A stretch of DNA of 64,000 bases from WHSW01 sp963759295 (GCA_963759295.1 CAVWYT010000011.1:62001-126000); one strand, 5' to 3'; counted from the first letter of the stretch, positions 7,066 through 17,025 are shown. The notes: generated by a model not told the origin, from the letters alone. Made by a program: numbers and translations.

Positions 7066-8697
7066 TTACATCATCCCGCCCATGTCGGGCATGCCGCCGC
7101 CACCCATGGCGGCGCCCTCCTTCTCGGGCGGCTCGGCGACGATCGCCTCCGTGGTGAGGATGTTCTTGGCGATCGACGCCGCGTTCTGGAGCGCCGAGCG
7201 GGTGACCATCGTCGGGTCGATGACCCCGTCCTTGACCAGGTCACCGAACTCGCCGCTGGCGGCGTTCAGGCCCTCGCCGGGCTTCAGGCCGCGGATCTTC
7301 TCGACCACAACCGATCCCTCGAAACCCGAGTTCTCGGCGATCTGGCGGATCGGCTCCTCCAGGGCGCGGCGGATGATCTCCGCACCCGTCGCCTCGTCGG
7401 CGTCGAGCTCCTTGGAGTCGATCGCGCCCTGGGCGTTGAGCAGCGCCACGCCGCCGCCCGGCACGATTCCCTCCTCGAGGGCCGCGCGGGTGGCCTGCAG
7501 CGCGTCCTCGACGCGGTGCTTCTTCTCCTTCATCTCGGTCTCGGTCGCGGCGCCGACCTTGACCACGGCGACCCCGCCCGCGAGCTTCGCCAGGCGCTCC
7601 TGGAGCTTCTCGCGGTCGAAGTCGGAGTCGGTGTTCTCGATCTCCTGGCGGATCTGGTTGATCCGCCCCTCGATCGCCGACTTCTCGCCGGCGCCGTCGA
7701 TGACCGTGCTCGTGTCCTTGGAGACGACGACGCGGCGGGCGCGGCCGAGCTGGGTGACCTGGGTGTTCTCCAGCTTCAGCCCCATCTCCTCGGTGATCAC
7801 CTCAGCGCCGGTGAGGATCGCGATGTCCTCGAGCATCCGCTTGCGCCGATCGCCGAACCCGGGGGCCTTGACGGCGACCCCGGTGAACGTGCCGCGGAGC
7901 TTGTTGACCACCAGCGTCGCGAGGCTTTCGCCCTCGACGTCCTCGGCGATGATCACCAGCGGCTTGCCCGACTGCATCGTCTGCTCGAGGATCGGCAGGA
8001 TGTCGCGCACCGAGCCGATCTTTTGGTTGGCGATCAGGATGTAGGGGTCCTCGAGCACCGCCTCCATGCGGTCCTGGTCGGTGATCATGTACGGAGAGAT
8101 GTAGCCCTTGTCGAACTGCATCCCCTCGGTGAACTCCAGCTCCATGCCGAAGGTCTGGCCCTCCTCGACGTTGACGACGCCGTCCTTGCCGACCTTCTCG
8201 ATCGCATCCGCGATCACGTTTCCGATCTCCTCGTCAGCTGCCGAGATCGCGGCGACGCGGGCGATCTGCTGCTTGCCGCCGACCTCCTTCGACTGCTTGG
8301 AGCGCAGGTCGTCGACGACCTGGTCGACCGCCGACTCGATCCCGCGCCGCAGGCCGAGCGGGTTGGCGCCCGCGGCGACGTTCTTGAGGCCGTGGCGGAC
8401 GATCGTCTGGGCGAGCAGGGTGGCCGTCGTCGTGCCGTCGCCGGCGACGTCGTTGGTCGCCGTTGCGACCTCGCGGACCAGCTGCGCGCCCTGGTTGGCG
8501 AACACGTCCTCGATCTCGATCTCGCGCGCGATCGTCACACCGTCGTTGGTGATCGTCGGGGCGCCGAACTTCTTGTCGAGGACCACGTAGCGGCCCTTGG
8601 GGCCGAGCGTGACCTTGACCGCGTTGGCGACGGCGTCGACGCCTTCCTGCAGCGCCGCACGCGCCTCCGCGTCGTACTTCAGCTCCTTGTGAGCCAT
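7066..8697 (-). CDS. groL: 60-kDa chaperonin GroEL
   Basis: 543 residues, full length. Typical features include VTLGPKGRYVVLDK, the ATP-site GDGTTTATLLAQ at about residues 86-97, and a Gly/Met-rich C-terminal tail (GGMPDMGGMM). It forms the double-ring folding chamber with GroES in the cytoplasm. ATG 8697 has an excellent ribosome site (AGAAGGAGG). It lies 75 bases after groES in the same transcript, controlled by the CIRCE/HAIR-like region at 9121-9213. Actinobacteria often carry a second GroEL; whether this genome does cannot be seen. Confidence 0.98.
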   Translation of the reverse strand: MAHKELKYDAEARAALQEGVDAVANAVKVTLGPKGRYVVLDKKFGAPTITNDGVTIAREIEIEDVFANQGAQLVREVATATNDVAGDGTTTATLLAQTIVRHGLKNVAAGANPLGLRRGIESAVDQVVDDLRSKQSKEVGGKQQIARVAAISAADEEIGNVIADAIEKVGKDGVVNVEEGQTFGMELEFTEGMQFDKGYISPYMITDQDRMEAVLEDPYILIANQKIGSVRDILPILEQTMQSGKPLVIIAEDVEGESLATLVVNKLRGTFTGVAVKAPGFGDRRKRMLEDIAILTGAEVITEEMGLKLENTQVTQLGRARRVVVSKDTSTVIDGAGEKSAIEGRINQIRQEIENTDSDFDREKLQERLAKLAGGVAVVKVGAATETEMKEKKHRVEDALQATRAALEEGIVPGGGVALLNAQGAIDSKELDADEATGAEIIRRALEEPIRQIAENSGFEGSVVVEKIRGLKPGEGLNAASGEFGDLVKDGVIDPTMVTRSALQNAASIAKNILTTEAIVAEPPEKEGAAMGGGGMPDMGGMM

Positions 8698-8772
8698 CTT
8701 GGTCAGTTCCTCCTTCTAAGTCAGAAAACGAGAGTTTCCGCCCGTCCGCGAAGCGGACGGCCGGGTCGGGGG

Positions 8773-9063
8773 CTATACGACCTTCGCGAGCACGTCCGAC
8801 TCGCGGAGCACGAGCAGGTCATCACCGTCGACCTTGATCTCGGTGCCGCCGTACTTGCTGTAGAGGACCTCGTCGCCCTCGGCGACGTCGAGCGGGATCC
8901 GCTTCTCGCCGTCCTCGTCCCAGGCGCCGTCGCCCACCGCGACGACCGTGCCCTTCTGGGGCTTCTCCTTGGCGGTGTCGGGGAGGACGAGGCCGCTCGC
9001 GGTCGTCTCCTCCTCCTCGATCGCCTTGACGATCAGCCGATCGCCAAGGGGCTTCAGATTCAT
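8773..9063 (-). CDS. groES: 10-kDa co-chaperonin GroES
   Basis: 96 residues, standard length. The sequence MNLKPLGDRLIVKAIEEEE and the mobile-loop region TASGLVLPDTAKEKPQKG are diagnostic. It caps the GroEL cylinder. It is the first gene of the groES-groL operon; the start ATG 9063 follows an AGGTAG-like ribosome site. Transcription begins from the promoter at 9162-9189, and the CIRCE operator sits in the beginning of the transcript. Confidence 0.97.
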   Translation of the reverse strand: MNLKPLGDRLIVKAIEEEETTASGLVLPDTAKEKPQKGTVVAVGDGAWDEDGEKRIPLDVAEGDEVLYSKYGGTEIKVDGDDLLVLRESDVLAKVV

Positions 9064-9120
9064 TCGTTGCTACCTCCAGGCTTGGTTTTGTTGCGCTTCC
9101 GGTAAGGCTCCGGGCCTCGC

Positions 9121-9147
9121 TTGGCACTCTACCGATCAGAGTGCCAA
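9121..9147 (-). promoter_or_regulatory. CIRCE operator (HrcA-binding site)
   Basis: TTGGCACTC-N9-GAGTGCCAA, a perfect 9-base inverted repeat with the canonical 9-base spacer. It differs from the CIRCE consensus TTAGCACTC-N9-GAGTGCTAA by one symmetric base pair. It lies just downstream of the groES -10 element, the usual place for HrcA repression. Confidence 0.92.
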
Positions 9148-9161
9148 AGCCGGGGCGAGAG

Positions 9162-9189
9162 AGTGTAGCGGGGCCCGCTCGACAGTCAA
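9162..9189 (-). promoter_or_regulatory. groES-groL promoter (TTGACT-16-TACACT)
   Basis: On the minus strand, -35 TTGACT (9189-9184) and -10 TACACT (9167-9162) are separated by 16 bases, a good SigA-type promoter. The predicted start of transcription, near 9155, is immediately before CIRCE. Confidence 0.75.
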
Positions 9190-9192
9190 GGA

Positions 9193-9213
9193 TCTGAGTC
9201 CTTACGACTCAAG
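9193..9213 (-). promoter_or_regulatory. HAIR-like inverted repeat (possible HspR site)
   Basis: Read on the minus strand: CTTGAGT-CGTAAGG-ACTCAGA. The HspR-associated HAIR consensus is CTTGAGT-N7-ACTCAAG. One half is perfect, the spacer is exactly 7, and the other half differs at its last two bases. It sits immediately upstream of the groES -35 element. Confidence 0.55.
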
Positions 9214-9284
9214 GGAGAATGGACGGCGACCGCGTCGGTGCGCGGCCACGGTCGATCGCGGCCCCGTGCCCGCCGTGGGGCGAA

Positions 9285-9761
9285 TCAGTCGCTGGCGAGC
9301 AGCCGGCAGCCGAGCAGCTCGGCGATCCCGGTGGCGCCGTTGCGCATCACCCAGTCGTGGTTCCACTCGAACACCGGCCGCAGCAGCGGGGAGAGGGCGT
9401 TCATCCACGGCTTCGACGTCGCGACGTTCCACTCGTAGAGCACGGCGGTGACCCCATGCTGCTCGAACAGCCGCCAGCGACCGATTCCGGTGAGCTCGCC
9501 GAACGCCTCGGCCTCGATCAGATGCGGCTTCGAAACCGCGTGGGTCCTCGCCTCGAAGACGAGGTCGTAGGGCAGTCGCGAGCGCCAGGTGAGCCGCGAG
9601 TGCGACCCGACCCCGAGCTCATCGCCGGGATCGAGCTCGACCACCGACTCGACCCCGCGCCACCACGATGGCCACGCCCTTTGGTCGTGGATCGCGTCCC
9701 AGATCGGCTCCCGCGCGGCCTCGAGCAGCCAGGTGGTGAGGAAGCGGTACTCGATCGGCAC
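9285..9761 (-). CDS. SRPBCC (START-like) family protein
   Basis: 158 residues. The pattern EYRFLTTWLLEAAREPIWDAIHDQRAWPSWWRGV is typical of polyketide-cyclase/SRPBCC proteins, which form a helix-grip fold with a hydrophobic ligand pocket. Members bind lipids, polyketides or other small hydrophobic molecules; the ligand here is unknown. It starts with GTG 9761. There are no membrane segments. It lies between the groES promoter and the ASCH gene on the same strand as the latter, separated by 29 bases, so the two may share a transcript. Confidence 0.75.
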   Translation of the reverse strand: MPIEYRFLTTWLLEAAREPIWDAIHDQRAWPSWWRGVESVVELDPGDELGVGSHSRLTWRSRLPYDLVFEARTHAVSKPHLIEAEAFGELTGIGRWRLFEQHGVTAVLYEWNVATSKPWMNALSPLLRPVFEWNHDWVMRNGATGIAELLGCRLLASD

Positions 9762-9790
9762 GGCGCGATCTCAGGTCGCTCGGGGCCCGC

Positions 9791-10198
9791 TCAGTTCTGA
9801 GACGGCGTCTCGCCGTTGCCGAATCGCCCGCCGTGCGGCGTCTCGATCACCTGCGAGAAACGGACCACCGTTACCGTCTCGTCGACGCCGATCTCGCGAC
9901 CGTAGATCTGGCGCATGAACCCGAGCGTCTCGTCGACGCGGCGGAACTCGGGGTTGTCGTGCTCGATGTCGCGCGGCGAGAGGTCCTTGGCCCGCTTCAC
10001 CTCGACGTCGTCGATCACCGCGGTGAAGATCTTCTCCCTGGGGCTGTGCTGGTGCCCAACCGTGATCCACACCAGCTGGCCGCGCTCGTACTTGGCCGAC
10101 TTGTCGCCGAGCCGGATGGTCGCGGTCTTCCGGGCCCGCTTGAGCTGGTCGACGAACGCAGGCGAGAAGAAGTTGAGGGCGTAGAAGCCGCGCGCCAT
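9791..10198 (-). CDS. ASCH-domain protein
   Basis: 135 residues, almost entirely one ASCH domain (residues 1-110): MARGFYALNFFSPAFVDQL, then KTATIRLGDKSAKYERGQLVWITVG and the FxxVIDDVEVKRAKDL strand. ASCH domains are PUA-like beta-barrels thought to bind RNA or modified nucleosides. ATG 10198 is preceded at 9 bases by TAGGCT (10208-10213), which overlaps the end of pcm, so it may have its own leaderless promoter. The C-terminal 20 residues look disordered. The specific substrate is unknown. Confidence 0.75.
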   Translation of the reverse strand: MARGFYALNFFSPAFVDQLKRARKTATIRLGDKSAKYERGQLVWITVGHQHSPREKIFTAVIDDVEVKRAKDLSPRDIEHDNPEFRRVDETLGFMRQIYGREIGVDETVTVVRFSQVIETPHGGRFGNGETPSQN

Positions 10199-10207
10199 GA
10201 CGAGGCG

Positions 10208-10213
10208 AGCCTA
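10208..10213 (-). promoter_or_regulatory. TAGGCT, probable leaderless -10 element
   Basis: On the minus strand TAGGCT lies 9 bases before ATG 10198 of the ASCH gene, overlapping the pcm stop region. Confidence 0.35.
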
Positions 10214-10861
10214 TCGCGCAGGGTCGAAGCCCTCCTCCCCGACCAGCGGCACGAACCGGCAGGGCGCGATCGCGCGCCGGCGAAACCCGCCACGCTCGGC
10301 GACGAACACGGTCAGCATGTCGCTGCTGCCCTCCGTCACCGGGATCACCAGGCGACCCGCCTCGGCGAGCTGGCCGAGCAGGCTGGGCGGCGCCGACGGC
10401 GCCGTTGCGTGGACCGCGATCGCCTCGAACGGCGCGTCGGAGGGCGCCCCGCGGGAGCCGTCGCCGACCCGGACCTCCACGGTGTCGATGCCGAGCCCGG
10501 CGAGCGCGTCCCGCGCCCGCTCGGCGAGGCTCGCGAAGCGCTCGATCCCGATCACCCGCGCCGCCAGCCGCGCGAGGACGGCCGCGGAGTACCCCGACCC
10601 GGTGCCGATCTCGAGCACCGTCTCCTCGCCCTCGAGCTCGAGCGCCTCGCAGATCGCGGCCACGATCCAAGGCTGGGAGATCGTCTGATCGTCGCCGATC
10701 GGCAGCGCCGAGTCGGCGTAGGCGCGCGAGGCGTAGCGCTCGGGGACGAAGCCCTCGCGCGGCACCTCGGCCATCGCCGCCAGCACGCGCTCATCGGAGA
10801 TCCCGCGCCGGCGCAGCTGGCGCTCGACCATGCGGGCGCGCTGGCGGTCGAAGTCGGTCAC
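10211..10861 (-). CDS. pcm: protein-L-isoaspartate O-methyltransferase
   Basis: 216 residues, normal length. The SAM-binding motif VLEIGTGSGYSAAVLA (residues 79-94) and the PIGDDQTISQPWIVA segment, which is the substrate/SAM lid of this family, are diagnostic. The enzyme methylates damaged isoaspartyl residues to start their repair, using SAM in the cytoplasm. It starts with GTG 10861 and lies 22 bases downstream of the Crp/Fnr gene on the same strand, so it may be transcribed with it. Confidence 0.9.
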   Translation of the reverse strand: MTDFDRQRARMVERQLRRRGISDERVLAAMAEVPREGFVPERYASRAYADSALPIGDDQTISQPWIVAAICEALELEGEETVLEIGTGSGYSAAVLARLAARVIGIERFASLAERARDALAGLGIDTVEVRVGDGSRGAPSDAPFEAIAVHATAPSAPPSLLGQLAEAGRLVIPVTEGSSDMLTVFVAERGGFRRRAIAPCRFVPLVGEEGFDPAR

Positions 10862-10882
10862 CTGTGAAGCCGTACCCGCCGC

Positions 10883-11566
10883 TCAGAATATGTAGGCGCG
10901 CAGTCGGCCGGGCTCGAGCACGGTCACGCGCCCCCGGCCGACCGCGACCACGCCCGCTCGCTCGAGCGTCGCGAGGAAGCGGCTGACGCTCTCCCGGGAG
11001 GTGCCGGCGAGCTGGGCGAGGTCCGCCTGGGTCATCCGGACCGTGACCCCGCCCTCACGGTCGCCTGGCAGCGCCTCGGCGATCAGCTGCGAGAGGACGC
11101 CGGCGACGCGACTGGGAACGGTTTGAAACGACTGCCTCGCGACCCGCTCATTCGTCTCCCGCAGCCGCCGGGTGATGGCGACGATCAGCTTTGCCGCGAG
11201 CTCGCCGTGCTCGGCGACCACGCGGCGGACGTCGCCGGCCGGCAGGGCGAGCAGCTCGACCTCGCTCAGCGTCTCGACGCTCGCCGAGCGCGTGCCCCCG
11301 TCGAACATCGCCAGCTCGCCGAAGAAGTCGCCCGGGCCGAAGGTCGCGAGCGCGATCGCGCGGCCGTCGGGATGCTCGCGGGTGACGCGCAGGTCGCCGC
11401 TGCGGACGATGTAGCAGGCATCGGAGTGATCGCCCTCGTGAAAGACGCGAACACCGCGCGGAAACGAGCGCGGGACCGCCACCGAGGCGACCCGGTCGAG
11501 CTCGGATTGCGAGAGCTCCGCGAACAGTGGAACGCGCGCCAGCAGCTCTCGGGAGTCCTCCCCCAT
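10883..11566 (-). CDS. Crp/Fnr-family transcription regulator
   Basis: 227 residues. An N-terminal cyclic-nucleotide-binding beta-roll (residues 10-130; GVRVFHEGDHSDACYIVRSG, FGPGDFFGELAMFDGGTRSAS) is followed by a dimer helix and a C-terminal winged helix (MTQADLAQLAGTSRESVSRFL). The phosphate-binding cassette GELAMFDGGTRSAS is close to the cAMP-binding type, so a nucleotide effector is plausible; no Fnr-type cysteines are present. ATG 11566 is the family start and is preceded by GATAAT; a longer ORF upstream is a shadow of nei. Its targets are unknown. Confidence 0.88.
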   Translation of the reverse strand: MGEDSRELLARVPLFAELSQSELDRVASVAVPRSFPRGVRVFHEGDHSDACYIVRSGDLRVTREHPDGRAIALATFGPGDFFGELAMFDGGTRSASVETLSEVELLALPAGDVRRVVAEHGELAAKLIVAITRRLRETNERVARQSFQTVPSRVAGVLSQLIAEALPGDREGGVTVRMTQADLAQLAGTSRESVSRFLATLERAGVVAVGRGRVTVLEPGRLRAYIF

Positions 11567-11575
11567 CGTTCCGTG

Positions 11576-11581
11576 ATTATC
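11576..11581 (-). promoter_or_regulatory. GATAAT -10 element of the Crp/Fnr gene
   Basis: On the minus strand GATAAT lies 9 bases before ATG 11566, in a short AT-rich interval between nei and the regulator gene. It matches TATAAT at five of six positions. Confidence 0.4.
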
Positions 11582-11610
11582 GCGCCCAGCGGCCGCGGCT
11601 GCGCAACGAC

Positions 11611-12372
11611 TCACGACTGACAGCGAGGACACCAGTAGGTGGCCCGATTTGCCTCGCCCTGCCCACGGACCTCGACCTTGCCCCCGCACCGCGGGCAACC
11701 TCGCCGCTCGGCGCGGTAGACGCTCGGCGGGCGGCGGCCGCTCTCGATCGCGACTCGCATGATCCGCTCGGCCTCGGCGATCAGGCGCTCCGCCTCCTCG
11801 GCGGTCAGCTCGCCGACCGGGCGCCACGGGCTGATCCCGGCGGCGAAGCAGGCGCCGTTCGAGATCGCATTGCCGATCCCGGCGACCACCTCCTGGTCGA
11901 GCAGGGCCTCGCCGAGCTCGCGGCCGACGCCCATCGATCGAAGCCGTGCGGCGGTCTCGGCACGGTCGAAGGCCGGGCCGAGCGGGTCGGGGCCGAGCCG
12001 CAGCAAAAGCGGATCGTTGCGGGCCCGCGACTCGCCGACCAGGCGTAGGAGCTTGCCGCCGGTCTGGGCGGCGAACCGCTCGCCGCCGGCGAGCAGCAGC
12101 CAAGGCCGCGAGGCGGGGGAGTTGGCTCCCGCCTCGATCCGCCAGCGCCCGTTCATGCCGAGATGGCTGTGGATCACGAGCTCCCCGGAGAAATGGATCA
12201 GCAGGTGCTTGCCGCGGGCCTCCGCCCGTCGCAGGGTGTGACCCTGGAGCTCGCTCGCTCGGAGATGGATCGGCGAGCGGGGGTTCGGGGCCTCCGCCCG
12301 CGCGATCTCGCGCCCGCCGAGCGCCAGGTTGATGCGCCGGGCGGCGCGGTGGATGGTGTCGCCCTCCGGCAC
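11611..12372 (-). CDS. nei: Fpg/Nei-family DNA glycosylase (endonuclease VIII-like)
   Basis: 253 residues. It begins MPEGDTIHRAARRI: the catalytic Pro2 and Glu3 of the Fpg/Nei family, with the GDT signature of Nei. The C-terminus has the zinc finger (CPRCGG...CPRCQS) preceded by the helix-two-turn-helix GIGNAISNG. The enzyme removes oxidised bases and nicks the abasic strand. It is 8 bases downstream of lhr on the same strand, the same lhr-nei pairing known from mycobacteria, which supports a repair role for both genes. Confidence 0.9.
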   Translation of the reverse strand: MPEGDTIHRAARRINLALGGREIARAEAPNPRSPIHLRASELQGHTLRRAEARGKHLLIHFSGELVIHSHLGMNGRWRIEAGANSPASRPWLLLAGGERFAAQTGGKLLRLVGESRARNDPLLLRLGPDPLGPAFDRAETAARLRSMGVGRELGEALLDQEVVAGIGNAISNGACFAAGISPWRPVGELTAEEAERLIAEAERIMRVAIESGRRPPSVYRAERRGCPRCGGKVEVRGQGEANRATYWCPRCQS

Positions 12373-12380
12373 GACCTCGC

Positions 12381-15300
12381 CTAGGCGGAGGCGACCAGCC
12401 GCCGCGGCTGGCGGCTGAAGCCGGCGGCGATCAGCGGCCCCTCCGCGTCGGAGCCGATCACCGCCTCACCGTCGACCCGCTCGATCCCCAGCTTTCCGAT
12501 CACCTTCTCGCGGGCCGCCGCGGCGAGCTTCGAGATCGCCTCGACCAGCTCCTCCCCCTCGAGCTCGATCAGGCGGACGATGCCCTTGCCGCCGCGCTCG
12601 ACGTAGAGGACCGGGTTGCCGTTGCGAAGCAACACGTAGGAGCCCGGGGTCCGCGCGGGCCTACGCCCCTCGGGGCGCCTCGGCCAGGGCAGGGCGGCGC
12701 CGTACGGTTGCGCGGGATCGGTCGCCGCCAGCAGGAGATACTCGTCCTCGTCGCGCCGGGGCAGCCCCCGAAGGCGCTCGACCGCGCCGGCGAGCGCGAA
12801 CTGGGCGCCGCCGAGCCCCTCGACGAAGTAGCCGCGCCTCGCGGTGCCGAGGATCTCGAGGTTCGAGAGCTCGCCATAGAGGGTCGAGAAACCGCCGGGA
12901 ACGCCCTCGGCGAGCACCGTCTCCCGGGTGACGATCCCATAGCGCTCGAGCATCAGCTCCGCCTGAGCGCGCAAACGCGGGCCCGGCGACGGCGCGATGC
13001 GAAACAGCGCCTCGGTCAGCGACCAGCGTCCGACGATCGCCTCCGAGGAGGGGTTGCGCCGGGCGGCGAACCGCCGCGAGCCGCGCCGGTGCGGGGGCAC
13101 AGCGGTCAGCCTGCGGGCGCGCAGCGGCGCAAAGGCGTCGTTGGTGATCTCGCCGGCCCAGACCAGGTCCCAGAGCGCGGTGTGGAGCCGCTCGGAATCG
13201 ACGTCGACGTCTGCGACCAGGTCGAGCCAGAACGACGGCGAGCCGGCGAGTCGCTCCCGGATCGCGTCGTGGACCTCACCCTCCGGGCGCTCGAGCTTGG
13301 CGTTCGACGGCGGCGGCCCGGCGAGGTGGACGTCCTCGCGGTAATAGAGCGCCACGCGGCCGGTCCTCCCGAGCGCACCGGCCCCGATCCAGACGAGCTC
13401 GCCGCTGGTCGTCAGCTGGTCGAGCCAACTGGGGCTATAGGCGCCGAGGCGGCGGGGCAGGACGTCGCGCTCCCAGACCTCGGGCGTCAGCGCCACGCCC
13501 TGCAGCGGCACGAGCTGCTCGCGCAGCCGATCCGGCCCCGCTCCCCCCGGCCGGTGGGCGTCGACGTTCTGCCATGCGGGCAGGAAGCGAGCCAGCTCGC
13601 CCGGGTCGACCGCCTCGACCTCGTGACGCAGGGCGGCGACGCTCGCCCGGCGCAGACGGCGAAGGACGTCGGCGTCGCACCACTCGCGCTCGCTCCCGCC
13701 CGGCAGCAGCTCGCCTCGCACCAGGGTGCCCGAGCGCTCGAGCTCCTTCAGCGCCGGGGTGAGATCGAGCCCGTAGCGGCGGGCGGCCTGGGCGGTCGGG
13801 AACGGGCCGTGGGTGCGCGCGTAGCGGCGAACCAGCGCCTGCATCGGCTCCTCGACCCGCTCCAGGAAGGCGTCGGGCAGTCCGCCGGGAGGCGGGACGC
13901 CGAGCGCATCGCGATAGAGGCCGGCATCCTCGGCGGCGATCCAGCGCTCCTCGCCCGCGATCCGCACCTTGGCGGCGCGACGCTCGCGCTCGAGCTTGTC
14001 GAGCATCGACTGCGCCGAGTAACCCTCGGCCGTGCGCTCCTCGAGCTGCTCGGCGGTCAGGTCGCCGAGCCGGCGCAGCACCTGCTGAAGCGCGTCACGG
14101 TCCTTGGCGAGCGCATCCGGGTGCAGGAGCTGCAGCGAGCGCTCGACTTGCTCGAGCGCCTCGGCGTCGATCAGCTCCCTGAGCTCGTCGGCGCCGAGCA
14201 GCTCCGAGAGCAGATCGCGGTCGAGGGCCAGCGCCGCGGCACGGCGCTCGGCGTTCGGCGTGTCCCCCTCGTACATGTAGGTGGCGACGTAGTCGAAGAG
14301 CAGCGAGGAGGCGAACGGCGAGGCGGTCTGCGTCTCGACCTCGACCAGGGTGATCCGCCGCGAATGCAGATCCCGGAGCAGCTCGATCAGCGCCGGGAGG
14401 TCGAGCACGTCGCGCAGGCACTCGCGGTAGGTCTCGAGGATCACCGGGAAGCGCGGAAAGTCCTTGGCGACCTCGAGCAGGCTCTGCGCCTTGAGCCGCT
14501 GCTGCCAGAGCGGCGTGCGCTTCCCCGGATAGGCGCGCGGGATCAGCAGGCTGCGGGCCGCGTTCTCCCGAAACCGGGCGCCGAATAGCGCCGAGCCGCC
14601 GAGCTCGCGCACGACCAGGTCCTCGATCTCGTCGGGCTCGAGCATCACGAGATCGGCCGAGGGCGGCTCGTCGGCGTCGGGGAGGTGGACGACGATCCCG
14701 TCGTCGGACCAGATCGCATCCGCCTCGAGGTCGAGCTCGTCCCGGATCCGAGCCGAGAGCGCGAGCCCCCAGGCGGCGTGGACGCGGCCGCCGAACGGCG
14801 ACAGCACACAGATACGCCAGTCGCCGATCTCGTCGCGAAACCGCTCGACAACGAGGGTCTCGTCGGAGGGCACCACGCGGGTCGCGGCCTGCTGCTCGTG
14901 CAGGTAGCTGATCAGGTTCTCGGCCGCACGTCGGTCGAGGTCGTAGCGATCGGCCAGCTGCTTGGAATCCAGCGAGACCGCCTCGCGGGCGAAGGCTCCG
15001 ATCGCGCGGCCGAGCTCCGGCGGGCGGCCGACGCCGTCACCGCGCCAGAACGGGACCGCGCCCGGAACGCCCGGCGCCGGGGTGACGATCACCCGGTCGC
15101 GGGTGATGTCCTCGATCCGCCAGGTGGTCGCGCCGAGCAGGAAGGTCTGGCCGGGACGCGCCTCGTAGACCATCTCCTCGTCGAGCTCCCCGACCCGGCG
15201 GCCATCCGGCAGGTGGACGCCGTAGAGGCCCCGATCCGGGATCGTGCCGGCGTTGGTGACCGCGAGCTGGCGGGCCCCCTTGCGGCCGCGGACGGTGCCC

Positions 15301-17025
15301 GCGGTGCGGTCCCAGACCAGCCGCGGGCGAAGCTCGGCGAACCTCTCCGACGGATAGCGCCCGTCGAGCATGTCGAGCACGTTCTCGAGCTGCTCGCGCG
15401 AGAGCTCCGCGAACGGCTCGGACGCGGTCACCACGCGCTCGATGTCGTCGACGGTCCACTCGCTGTCGGCGACCATCGAGACGACCTGCTGCGCGAGCAC
15501 GTCGAGAGGGTTGCGCGGGATCACCGTCTCCTCGATCTCGCCGCGGCGCATCCGCTGCGCGACGACGGCGCACTCGAGCAGGTCGGCGCGGAACTTCGGG
15601 AAGATCCGTCCCTTCGAGACCTCGCCGAGCTGATGTCCCGCGCGGCCGACGCGCTGCAGGCCCCGGGCGACGGACTTCGGCGACTCGACCTGGATCACGA
15701 GGTCGACGGCGCCCATGTCGATGCCCAGCTCGAGCGATGAGGTTGCGACCAGGCAGGGAAGCTTTCCGGACTTCAGGAGCTCCTCGACGATCGTGCGTTC
15801 CTCGTGGGCGAGGGAGCCGTGATGGGCGCGGGCGATCTCCTCGAAGGAGTTGTCCGCCGAAGGAGACGCGAGCGGGTCCTGTAGCGGAGCGTCCTCCTCT
15901 GCTTGCCTTCGGTTGCGCGGCGCGGTGTTGCCCGCGTGTTCGGTGGCTGGGAGCTCGGGCTCGACTCGGTGGTCGTTGTGGAGCTCGTTGAGGCGCTTGG
16001 CGAGGCGCTCGGCGCCGCGGCGATTGTTGACGAAGATGATCGTCGAGGTGTGCTCGCGAACGAGGGCGAGCAGCTCCGGGTAGATCGCGGGCCAGATCGA
16101 GCGGATGTTGGTCGCCGGGTCGAGCGAAGCCTCGATCGGGCCGGGATCGATCCGATCCGGGGACGAGATCGCCGTTGCGGCCGCCTCCTTCGCCTCGCGT
16201 CCGGGGACGGCGACGGCGGCCGCGGGGACGGCGCCATCGGCGGGGTTCGTCATGTCCTCGACCGGGACGACGATCTCCAGGTCGAGCTGCTTGCGGGTAC
16301 CCGCGTTGACGATCTCGCAATCGCGCTTCGGGCCGACCAAGAACCGCGCGATCCGCTCCAGCGGGCGCTGGGTCGCGGAGAGCCCGATTCGCTGCGGTTC
16401 CGCGCGCCCGCCCACCGCCTCTCGCGCTCGCGCGCGTGTCCGAGTCACCATCGAGCACCAGCTTCGAGAGCCGCTCGAGCGTCAGGGCGAGGTGGGCGCC
16501 GCGCTTCGACTGCGCGACGGCGTGGATCTCGTCGACGATCACCGCCTCGACGCCGGTCAGGATCTCGCGCACTTGCGAGGTGATCATCAAGTAGAGCGAC
16601 TCGGGCGTCGTGATCAGGATGTCCGGTGGGGTGCGGCGCATCGCCTGGCGCTCGCGCTGGGGGGTGTCGCCGGTGCGCAGCCCCACGGCCAACTCGGCGC
16701 CGATGCCGTTCAAGGGGGCGCGCAGGTTGCGCTCGATGTCGTAGGAGAGGGCCTTGAGCGGCGAGACGTAGACGAGCTTGACCCCGGTGCCGAGCTCCCG
16801 CGGTCGGCGAGCCAGCGAGTCGATTCCCCACAGGAACGCGCTCAGGGTCTTGCCCGAGCCGGTCGGCGCGCAGATCAGCGTGTGGGCGCCGCTCGCGATC
16901 TTCGGCCAGCCGCCGGACTGCGCCGGCGTCGGCGCCTCGAACGAGGCCTCGAACCAACGCCTGGTGCGCGCGCTGAAGGCCTCGAGAGAGGTGGAGTTGA
17001 CGGTCGACTCGGAGGACATGCCCAA
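12381..17025 (-). CDS. lhr: Lhr-type large ATP-dependent helicase (one frame break)
   Basis: About 1,548 codons, matching Lhr-CTD-type proteins (around 1,500 residues) once one frame break is bridged. The first frame (from 17025) holds PTPAQSGGWPKIASG, the P-loop APTGSGKT and the DEIH box. The second frame (from about 16420) resumes at EPQRIGLSATQRPLE and continues through the RecA2 domain, winged helix, Lhr core and C-terminal domain to 12381. The break lies in a CGCGCGCGAGCGCG tract at about 16400-16440; total length is one base too long. Start: TTG 17025 has TAGAAT 7 bases upstream; ATG 17019 is the alternative. Lhr unwinds RNA:DNA hybrids and works in mutagen resistance. Confidence 0.88.

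Noticed and set aside
7015..9105. A 696-codon plus-strand open frame antisense to groES-groL
   Set aside because: Its translation is low-complexity (Leu/Asp/Val/Arg-rich) with no motifs, while the minus strand encodes perfect GroEL and GroES. It is a GC-bias shadow; the same applies to most long frames opposite rfb, lhr and sucCD.
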